In this document: positions 1-7,215 of the stretch, in pieces | How the letters are laid out: each line of letters starts with the position of its first letter | Numbering within the stretch: position 1 is the first letter of the stretch | Assembly (NCBI GenBank): GCA_964399955.1 | Contig: CAYNST010000084.1 | Coordinates: 1-15,083 of the forward strand | DNA from: CAYNST01 sp964399955 | GTDB lineage: Bacteria > Pseudomonadota > Gammaproteobacteria > Pseudomonadales > Cellvibrionaceae | Direction of reading: 5' to 3' | DNA length: 15,083 nucleotides | Position numbers and translations under genes: made by a program | Notes under the pieces: model-generated | Databases searched by the model: none | Told to the model about the DNA's origin: nothing | Seen by the model: only the letters and a program-made list of their open reading frames with translations

Positions 1-1797
1 TCCAGCTCTAGCTCTTCCGGTGGCGCTCCGATGCCGCAGGTTGGCCGACAAATGGAAGCGCTGGATCGTGGAATAGTGGCCGTGCGCACCGACGGCGGGG
101 TTTTTGTTTCATGGCGAATGCTGGGAACCGAGCCAGACTCCGTCGCCTACAACGTGTATCGCGATGGCACGCTGATTACCGGCACACCCATTGACGACCG
201 CACCAACTATGTTGATGCAGAGGGCACCGCAAGCAGCCGTTATTCGGTGGCTGCTGTGATTGATGGTGAGGAACTGGAGGCCGAAGTTGCCGGCAACGTT
301 TGGGAAAGGCAGTACCATACCATCGAGTTGGACAGACCCGGCAACCAGTACTCTCCAAACGATGTGTCCGTTGGTGATCTTAACGGCGACGGTAACTATG
401 AATACGTCGTTAAATGGGAGCCGAGTAACGCGAAAGACAACTCTCAAGGCGGTAGAACGGATAACGTATTGATTGACGCCTACACCTTTGAGGGCGAGCG
501 CTTGTGGCGCATAGATCTTGGCCGCAATATTCGTGCAGGCGCGCACTACACCCAGTTTATGGTGTATGACTTTGATGGCGACGGCAAAGCCGAACTGGTA
601 ACTAAAACCGGCGACGGTACCCGTGATGGCGCAGGTACAGTCATTGGTAACGCCAGCGCAGATCACCGCAACGGTGACGGTTATATCCTCAGAGGCCCCG
701 AGTTTTTGACCGTTTTTAATGGCGAAACCGGTGCCGCCATGGCCACTACAGATTACCTGCCCGCCCGTGGTGAACTGGCTTCCTGGGGTGATACCTACGG
801 CAACCGCATGGACCGCTTCTTAGCCGGCGTTGCCTATCTGGACGGCAAACGCCCGAGTATAATTTTCTCGCGTGGCTACTACGCCAGGTCTGTGATTGTT
901 GCCTGGGACTGGCGCGACGGTGAACTCACAGAACGCTGGACCTTCAATGCCGACGGTTCTCAGAACCAAAGCTTCCGCGGCCAGGGCGCACACAGCTTGA
1001 GTATTGCGGATGTGGACGCAGACGGTAAAGATGAAATTATCTTTGGTGCTGCCACCATTGATGACGACGGCACTGGTCTTTATTCATCTGGTCTGGGCCA
1101 TGGCGATGCCATGCATGTGGGGGATTTTGACCCGCAAAGAGAAGGCCTGGAAATATTCATGGTTCACGAAAGCCCGCGCACCTACGGTGAGCACGGTTTA
1201 TCCTTTCGCGACGCAGCCACTGGCCGTATCTTGAACAGCCAGAACGGTGGCGGCACGGATGTGGGCCGCGGTCTAATTGCCGATATAGACCCCCGGCACC
1301 CGGGTGCGGAGTATTGGGGTTCGCGCGGTGGTTTGTCGACCGCAGCCGGGCAGGTTCTCGGCAACGCCAAGCCGGGGTCCATGAACTTTGCAGTCTGGTG
1401 GGACGGCGACTTGCTGCGTGAACTGCTGAGCGGTACCAGCATTGACAAATGGGACTATAGTGCAGGCAGAATGAACCAAATGTTGTCGGTGGCCGGTGGT
1501 GTGAGCGGTGCATCCAACAACGGCACCAAAGCCACGCCCAACCTGTCTGGTGACCTGTTCGGTGACTGGCGTGAAGAAGTTATCTGGCGTCATACAGATA
1601 ACGACAAATTGTTGATCTTCACCACCACCATACCAACCGAGCATCGCATCAGAACCTTGATGCACGATTCTCAGTATCGGGTAGCTATTGCCTGGCAGAA
1701 CGTTGCCTACAACCAGCCACCGCACCCCAGTTTCTTTATTGGTCAGGATATGACTCCGCCGCCAGCACCGGAAATTTACTACGCTGGTGATCAATAA
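1..1797 (+). CDS. Rhamnogalacturonan lyase, polysaccharide lyase family 11 (5'-truncated by window edge)
   Basis: This is a secreted PL11 lyase that should cleave the rhamnose-galacturonate backbone of pectin rhamnogalacturonan I by beta-elimination. The frame is open from base 1, where the first codons read SSSSSSGGAP. This is a polyserine linker, so the ATG at 31 is internal and the signal peptide and any binding modules lie upstream. The catalytic module starts at RQMEALDRGIVAV. It has an N-terminal beta-sandwich, then a propeller with Asp-rich calcium loops: GDLNGDGN (about 373-396), DFDGDGKAE (about 571-597), DVDADGKDE (about 1012-1038), plus NQSFRGQGAHS (about 964-996). The C-terminal NQPPHPSFFIGQD is typical of the family. 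Length (about 590 residues) matches a complete PL11 module. Endo (YesW-like) versus exo (YesX-like) action cannot be decided by reading. The promoter is outside the window. Family call is strong. Confidence 0.93.
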   Translation, partial: SSSSSSGGAPMPQVGRQMEALDRGIVAVRTDGGVFVSWRMLGTEPDSVAYNVYRDGTLITGTPIDDRTNYVDAEGTASSRYSVAAVIDGEELEAEVAGNVWERQYHTIELDRPGNQYSPNDVSVGDLNGDGNYEYVVKWEPSNAKDNSQGGRTDNVLIDAYTFEGERLWRIDLGRNIRAGAHYTQFMVYDFDGDGKAELVTKTGDGTRDGAGTVIGNASADHRNGDGYILRGPEFLTVFNGETGAAMATTDYLPARGELASWGDTYGNRMDRFLAGVAYLDGKRPSIIFSRGYYARSVIVAWDWRDGELTERWTFNADGSQNQSFRGQGAHSLSIADVDADGKDEIIFGAATIDDDGTGLYSSGLGHGDAMHVGDFDPQREGLEIFMVHESPRTYGEHGLSFRDAATGRILNSQNGGGTDVGRGLIADIDPRHPGAEYWGSRGGLSTAAGQVLGNAKPGSMNFAVWWDGDLLRELLSGTSIDKWDYSAGRMNQMLSVAGGVSGASNNGTKATPNLSGDLFGDWREEVIWRHTDNDKLLIFTTTIPTEHRIRTLMHDSQYRVAIAWQNVAYNQPPHPSFFIGQDMTPPPAPEIYYAGDQ

Positions 1798-1841
1798 GAG
1801 TGACAAGCGGAGCCGGCAACCCTTGACGGCTCCTTGATCTG

Positions 1842-1877
1842 AAACTCCGCTTACTTGTGTATGCGGAGTTTTTTTTT
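1842..1877 (+). terminator. Rho-independent terminator of the PL11 lyase gene
   Basis: A 9-bp perfect stem (AAACTCCGC at 1842-1850 with GCGGAGTTT at 1863-1871) has a 12-base loop and runs into nine T residues (1869-1877), about 45 bases after the stop codon. A second hairpin without a T-tract precedes it: GGAGCCG at 1809-1815 pairs with CGGCTCC at 1827-1833. The minus-strand side has no T-tract, so this probably does not terminate the convergent c-di-GMP operon. I see no clear terminator for that operon in 1878-2005. Confidence 0.9.
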
Positions 1878-2005
1878 GCGCCTCATATCCGTGTTCAGGT
1901 TTGTTTGGCGCTGTCACAAGCCATGGCTAGTTGCACCTGTAGGCTCGTTTTGTTGACTCCCCTGGGCGGCCTGGCTGGTTGAAAATTCTTTGGTTGCTCT
2001 GTTGC

Positions 2006-5000
2006 CTAACTGTTGATTGACTCCTCCAAGGCTGCTGTGGCCTGGTCCGGCGGCATGGGGCGGGCAAACAGATAGCCTTGACCGTAGTCACAGCCGTATG
2101 ACTGCAGCATGCTCAACTGTTGTTGTGTTTCTATTCCTTCCGCAACGATTCTCATGCCCAGGTTGTGCGCCAGGGTGATAGTGGAGCGAACAATCTCGCC
2201 TGTGTGACCGTTCTTTTGGCTGCCGGAGGTAAGGGAATTGACAAACGAGCGGTCTATCTTCAGTACCTGCACCGGCAGTTGGTCCAGGTAACTCAAGGAT
2301 GAATATCCGGTTCCAAAATCGTCAATGGCAAGCTTGATTCCGCGATTTTTGAGAGCTTCCAGAACTCCGTCCACAACGTCTGTGTGGGTTATCAATGCAG
2401 ATTCTGTGATTTCAAATTCTATTTGCTGAGGGCTAACGCCGGTAAACCGAAATATCTCGTCGAGGCGCTCAAGGAAATCCGTGCGCTGCAGCTGAACCGG
2501 TGACAAATTAACTGCGATAAAGGGTTTGTCAACGCCGAAGGAGACCCCATGCCACAATTGCAATTGTTGGCAAGCCTGTTCCAGCACCCACAGGCCGATA
2601 TCACAAATCAAGCCTGACGCTTCCGCCATGGGGATAAACCGGTCGGGCGGTATTGGGCCGCGCTCTGGGTGCTGCCACCGCAGCAGCACCTCAAAGCCGA
2701 CAATTTTGCCAGTGGTCAGCAGGATGATGGGTTGATAAACAACGCTGAATTCCTTTCGCGACAGGGCTACTTTTAAGTCGGCTTCGATTGCGGCTAAATC
2801 TACGGTCTGCTGAAGAATTTCCTGGTCAAACTCCTGAGAAAGTCCACGCCCGCGCTCTTTTGCACGTTGCATGGCAATACTTGCATCGCGTAACACAAGG
2901 GCCGGGTCACTATAGCTGTTATCGGCAATCAAAAAACCGACACTCACGCTGAACAGAATCCTAAGCCGGTCAATAATCAGCGGTTTTTTCAGTTCCTCAA
3001 CGACCGTTTCCACCAGGGTAATTATTTGATTTCGGCTGGTCATGTCATCAATCACAGCCACAAATTCATCACTGCCAAGTCGAGCAATCTGGGCGCTGGT
3101 ACCGCAAATGGCTTTCAACCGCTGGCCTGTCGCAATAAGAAGCTTGTCGCCGGTCTCATGGCCGTTGGTATCATTTATTTTTCGGAAGCGGTCGCCCCCA
3201 ATAAACAGCACGGCAAAACGCACACCTTGCTTTAGATCCCGCTGCAGCAGGCCTTCCAGGTGCCGCAGCAGCCAGGCGCGGTTGTAAAGACCCGTCAGAG
3301 AATCGTGATAGGCGATATAGGTGACTTTGGATTCCGACTCTTTACGCTCTTCTATCTCCATAGAGAGGTCATGGGTGCGCTGTGCTACGCGTTGTTCCAG
3401 CTGCGCATTCAACTGCTGTATGGCTCGGCTGGCGGTTAGCAGTTTGGCGGTTTGTTCATGGACAAGCAGTTCCAGTTTGCGTCTTTGCTGAATGTTGTGT
3501 TTGAGTCTAAAAACGCTGAACCCATACACGATGCCTGTGAACATAACCAGGTAGAAGCCGTAGGCCCAGTAGGTCTGCCACCAGTCGGGCAGAATGGTGA
3601 GGCGCAATTCTTTGGCGCTTCCTGCCCAAACCCCGTCGTTGTTGGACGCGACGATTTGCAAGGTGTACTCGCCCGCCGGCAAGTTGTTGTACTGAACCGC
3701 CCGCACATCGCTGCCCACGCTTTGCCAGTCTTCATGCAGCCCCAGCAGCCGATACCGGTACTGGTTTTGCCCGGGGGAGATCAGATCTGTGGCCGTGAAG
3801 TTGATACTGATGCGATCGGCTGTACTGGGTAGAACCACGCTCTCCACCAGGTCAATACTTTGTGTTACATAGGGCGAATTTGGTGCCTGCTGGGGGACGT
3901 TGTTGACGGCTATGTCGGTAATATGAATTTGAGGTGCGTACTCGTTCTTTGGGATATATCGCGGGTTGAAAGCGCTAAATCCGCTAGTGGAGCCAAAATA
4001 CAAAAGGCCATCGCGCGTTTGCAGGTGACTGCGCCGGTTAAACTGGTTACCGGCCAGGCCGTCTTTGGCGTGAAATACTTCAACGTCTTTGTTGCCTGGG
4101 GCAAAGCGCGCCAATCCGTCCCTCGTGGACAGCCACATAAACCCCAAAGAGTCCTGCTGAATGCCCAGTATGTGGTTATCGGGCAATCCGTCGCGAGTAG
4201 TAAAGCGTGCTACTTCATTGGTTTTGTCGTTGTAATGCAGCAATCCGTTGTCAGTTGCCATCCACAGCAAGCCGTCATCGCCCAGGTGCAGGTCAAACAC
4301 GTGCTGACTCAGTTCGATGTCGGGTGCGGAAAAAGTGCCGGTTTGCGCTGAATAAAATTCTAATCCGTGATAGCCGCCGACCCAATAATCGCCTTTTGGT
4401 GTGAGGGCAATATCGTTGATGTAGTTGTTAAGGATTCCGCTGGAACCACCAGCAGAAAACGTATTGAAGGTGTTGGCAACGGAGTCATAAATTTGCAGAC
4501 CCACACCGTCAATAGCCATGATCAGACGGTCATCTTTGTCTACTATCAGCCGGGCAATGCTGTTACCTGCAAGCGTTTTACCCTGTGCGGCGTCTGGATC
4601 GTAGAAAAACCGTTTAACGCTTCCGGTTTCAGGGTCAAGCTGGTTCAAGCCCGCCGCCCAGGTGCCCAGCCAAAGCCTGCCCCGGGAATCTTCTGCGATA
4701 TCCAAAATGGTATCAGAGCTAAGGCTATTGCTGTTGCCTGGATCGTGGCGAAAATGCAGGAAGTCGTAGGTGCGCGGATCAAAGCGGTCAAGGCCACCGC
4801 CGTCTGTGGCAATCCAAATATATCCGCTTTTGTCTTCGTGCAAAGCCAAAACATTGTTGAAGGTCAGTGAGTTGTCGGTATCAAAACTGTGTTGAAACGA
4901 CGAGAACTTCTGGATGTGAGCGCTGATGCGGTAGACGCCGTGGGCCGAAGCGGAAAACCACAGGTTGCCTTCGTCGTCTTCTTGAATATGATTGATGCGT

Positions 5001-5914
5001 GCCAGTGGAAATCGGTATGCGTCGTTGGCTGAAGCCGGGAAGTGCTGAAACGTCTGGCTGTTGGGTTTTCGGAGATACACCCCATGTTTGTCGGTCCCAA
5101 TCCAAATATTGCCGTGGCGGTCCCTGGCAAGCGAAGAAAGCATGTTGGTGGGTATTGCCGCAGGGTCGTCCAGTGTCGCCTGAAGGTGCTGAGCGGACCG
5201 GGCAGCCGGGTCTACTATGAATAAACCTTTTTGTGTTGCCAGCCATACCTTGCCCTGTTGGTCTTCCTCCATGCCAAAAACACGCGTTGAGCTCGGTTTT
5301 GGCGGGGTGTAAACCGTTTCGGTAGTCAGCGTCTGGTGATCAAAGGCTAACAAGCCCTTGTCGGTTGCCAACCAGAGTATGCCATCCTGACCGCTCTCCC
5401 GTATCCGGTAGACTGAGCTTCCTTCCTTGCCGTCCGTTAAAAGCCTGTGGGATATTTCCCCCGCTACTGGGTCAAATCTCAACAGGCCAAAGCCGTCACC
5501 GCCAAGCCATAAGGCCCCGTCAGCAGTCTCGAATATGGTGTAAATAAATTTGTAATCATTGACCAGAAACCGGGTAAAGGTCTCGGTAGCGGGGTGGTAG
5601 CGGTGCAACATATTGCCGGCCACCCAAAGGGTGCCGTCCCTGCTTTGATGTAGGGTGCGAATACTTTTTGAAGCAAGGCTGCTGGGATCGTTGGGGTTAT
5701 GAGTCAGCGTTTTGAATTCGTAACCATCATACCTACGCAGCCCGTCGTCTGTTGCCAGCCACAAAAAGCCGGACTGGTCCCGCAAAGTGCTCCAGGTCTG
5801 GTCGTGCCGATAACTGCCCTGCAGGTAAAGGGGGTGCACGCGTATGGCGCTGTCTGCCGCAGTCACATGGCTGAGCAGCAAAAGGACTACAGCCGCAAGT
5901 GCTCGAGCGATCAT
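2006..5914 (-). CDS. Membrane sensor: double Reg_prop propeller + Y_Y_Y + TM + degenerate GGDEF + EAL (probable c-di-GMP phosphodiesterase)
   Basis: The 1302-residue protein begins with a signal peptide (about 1-20). Residues about 35-650 hold roughly 14 blade motifs of the form LWLATDDGLRRYD, enough for two seven-bladed propellers. A Y_Y_Y domain follows (about 695-775, with YRYRLLGLHEDW), then one membrane helix (about 779-802), a coiled coil (about 805-860), GGDEF (about 862-1030) and EAL (about 1040-1295). The GGDEF domain looks inactive: the first metal-binding Asp is Gly in FIGGDRF (904-910), the signature is GSDEF (947-951), and no RxxD inhibitory site is present. The EAL domain keeps E1075 (in EVLLRW), N1136, E1168, D1198-D1199, K1219, E1259 and Q1279, so c-di-GMP hydrolysis is expected. 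The periplasmic half resembles Bacteroidetes hybrid two-component sensors of glycan fragments. The start overlaps the upstream stop as ATGA (5911-5914), so it is the coupled last gene of the operon. The ligand is unknown. Confidence 0.93.
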   Translation of the reverse strand: MIARALAAVVLLLLSHVTAADSAIRVHPLYLQGSYRHDQTWSTLRDQSGFLWLATDDGLRRYDGYEFKTLTHNPNDPSSLASKSIRTLHQSRDGTLWVAGNMLHRYHPATETFTRFLVNDYKFIYTIFETADGALWLGGDGFGLLRFDPVAGEISHRLLTDGKEGSSVYRIRESGQDGILWLATDKGLLAFDHQTLTTETVYTPPKPSSTRVFGMEEDQQGKVWLATQKGLFIVDPAARSAQHLQATLDDPAAIPTNMLSSLARDRHGNIWIGTDKHGVYLRKPNSQTFQHFPASANDAYRFPLARINHIQEDDEGNLWFSASAHGVYRISAHIQKFSSFQHSFDTDNSLTFNNVLALHEDKSGYIWIATDGGGLDRFDPRTYDFLHFRHDPGNSNSLSSDTILDIAEDSRGRLWLGTWAAGLNQLDPETGSVKRFFYDPDAAQGKTLAGNSIARLIVDKDDRLIMAIDGVGLQIYDSVANTFNTFSAGGSSGILNNYINDIALTPKGDYWVGGYHGLEFYSAQTGTFSAPDIELSQHVFDLHLGDDGLLWMATDNGLLHYNDKTNEVARFTTRDGLPDNHILGIQQDSLGFMWLSTRDGLARFAPGNKDVEVFHAKDGLAGNQFNRRSHLQTRDGLLYFGSTSGFSAFNPRYIPKNEYAPQIHITDIAVNNVPQQAPNSPYVTQSIDLVESVVLPSTADRISINFTATDLISPGQNQYRYRLLGLHEDWQSVGSDVRAVQYNNLPAGEYTLQIVASNNDGVWAGSAKELRLTILPDWWQTYWAYGFYLVMFTGIVYGFSVFRLKHNIQQRRKLELLVHEQTAKLLTASRAIQQLNAQLEQRVAQRTHDLSMEIEERKESESKVTYIAYHDSLTGLYNRAWLLRHLEGLLQRDLKQGVRFAVLFIGGDRFRKINDTNGHETGDKLLIATGQRLKAICGTSAQIARLGSDEFVAVIDDMTSRNQIITLVETVVEELKKPLIIDRLRILFSVSVGFLIADNSYSDPALVLRDASIAMQRAKERGRGLSQEFDQEILQQTVDLAAIEADLKVALSRKEFSVVYQPIILLTTGKIVGFEVLLRWQHPERGPIPPDRFIPMAEASGLICDIGLWVLEQACQQLQLWHGVSFGVDKPFIAVNLSPVQLQRTDFLERLDEIFRFTGVSPQQIEFEITESALITHTDVVDGVLEALKNRGIKLAIDDFGTGYSSLSYLDQLPVQVLKIDRSFVNSLTSGSQKNGHTGEIVRSTITLAHNLGMRIVAEGIETQQQLSMLQSYGCDYGQGYLFARPMPPDQATAALEESINS

Positions 5915-7215
5915 GCACGGCCCTCATATTCAATGCGGTTTCGGCCATTTTGCTTGGCTCTGTACAAGGCTACATCCGCACGTTTCAGCGCTGAAGTAAT
6001 CTCTTCACCGTCTGCTACAACCGTTACGCCGATGCTGACACTGATGTGCAGGTCACTGTCGCCGTTGAAGGTGCATTGCGGAGCCAGCCGCCTCAACTTT
6101 TCTGCCAGCGCCTGGGGACCGTCCTGAAACTGGCTGCGCGAAACAACCACAAACTCTTCGCCGCCCAGGCGCGCGAATATGTCGTCTTCCCGCAGGTTCA
6201 TTGCCAGCAGGGAGGCGAATGTCTTCAGCACCTTGTCGCCCATATCGTGGCCGTACTGGTCATTTAAGCGTTTAAAATGGTCGATATCCAGTATCATGAT
6301 GCGCAATCCGTCCAGGCTGCCGTGTTGCTGCAGGTGCGCATCAAGGCGAAGCTTAAAGCCCGATCGGTTGTTGATACCCGTCAGCGGGTCTGTGCTGGCG
6401 ACGCTCTCCAGTTGCTTGTTTTCATCCTCAAGGGAGCGTTGTTTTTCCTCCATTTGCGCAATGGCTTGTCGGTTTTTCTGCGCGGTACGGTACAGACGGT
6501 AAAAGCGCACCGCGCCTTCCAGTAAAAACACCGACATCCAGAACGATAGCAGGGTGATCAGGAGTGCTTCCGTCTTGATCCATCGCCCTACCAGGTCAAT
6601 TCGGTCAATGCGAACCTCATGTACGCCGGCTTCCATAAGATCCAGTCCTATGGTGGAAATCGCGTCAAATTCCGGTTTGGTTCTTTGCCAATGCATCTTT
6701 CTCGCATGCAGCCACCAACTGGCCACGGAGAACTCGTTCAGCGCTATCCGGACTGTCTCCTTGGCTTCGGAAGCGGGCAGGCTCATGGTCATGGCTTTGG
6801 AGCTTTGCCCGTCTTCCGCAGTGGTGTACTCCGGGTTATCGTTGCGCAATAGAAAGCGCAGGCGGGTAGCCGGGCCTTGGTAGCTCACAACAAACTCCAG
6901 GGCATCAAAACCGGAGATATCCATGGCGCCAGCTTCAGTTGCTGATAAATTAACCCACCAGCCACAGGTATTGTTGGGTTTCTGTTCGCACGCCCAATGC
7001 GTCTCTTGCTCATTGATCCAATAGGCGGCTCTGCCATGCTCGCCATCCGCAGAGCCGTAAACTTCTGACTCAGTTTGAGTTGTTGGCCAAACCGTGAAGC
7101 GTTTTTCCGGCAAAAAGCCATGGGCCAGATAGATCAGCGCAGTCAACGCCATCAAGCCAAGCGAGCCCAAACGGTAGTACCGAGCCAAATTTTTGCCCGT
7201 GATTTCATGGTGCAT
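5911..7215 (-). CDS. Membrane diguanylate cyclase with periplasmic beta-sandwich-like sensor (434 aa)
   Basis: This protein should make c-di-GMP from GTP. It has a membrane helix at about 17-33, a periplasmic domain at 34-212, a second helix at about 213-233, a coiled coil at about 240-272 and a GGDEF domain from about 273. Active-site features are intact: DIDHFKRLND (310-319) and GGEEF (351-355). The inhibitory site RxxD is present (R342, D345), so product feedback is expected. The periplasmic part (SGFDALEFVVSYQG to GVHEVRIDRIDLVG) reads like the CIA30/CBM11-type jelly-roll pattern, by inference only. The frame stays open upstream to 7317, but that extension lies inside the upstream gene and looks non-native. 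The ATG at 7215 starts just before a hydrophobic helix and overlaps the upstream stop by 11 nt, with AGGA 12 nt before it. It is a full-length paralogue of the gene before it. Confidence 0.9.
   Translation of the reverse strand: MHHEITGKNLARYYRLGSLGLMALTALIYLAHGFLPEKRFTVWPTTQTESEVYGSADGEHGRAAYWINEQETHWACEQKPNNTCGWWVNLSATEAGAMDISGFDALEFVVSYQGPATRLRFLLRNDNPEYTTAEDGQSSKAMTMSLPASEAKETVRIALNEFSVASWWLHARKMHWQRTKPEFDAISTIGLDLMEAGVHEVRIDRIDLVGRWIKTEALLITLLSFWMSVFLLEGAVRFYRLYRTAQKNRQAIAQMEEKQRSLEDENKQLESVASTDPLTGINNRSGFKLRLDAHLQQHGSLDGLRIMILDIDHFKRLNDQYGHDMGDKVLKTFASLLAMNLREDDIFARLGGEEFVVVSRSQFQDGPQALAEKLRRLAPQCTFNGDSDLHISVSIGVTVVADGEEITSALKRADVALYRAKQNGRNRIEYEGRA

Noticed and set aside
1273..1917. 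214-codon open frame on the minus strand antisense to the PL11 gene
   Set aside because: It overlaps the well-supported lyase, has no recognisable motif, and spans the lyase terminator.
3860..4351. 163-codon plus-strand frame inside the propeller sensor gene
   Set aside because: It is a shadow of the minus-strand gene, whose blade repeats are unmistakable; no family features are seen.
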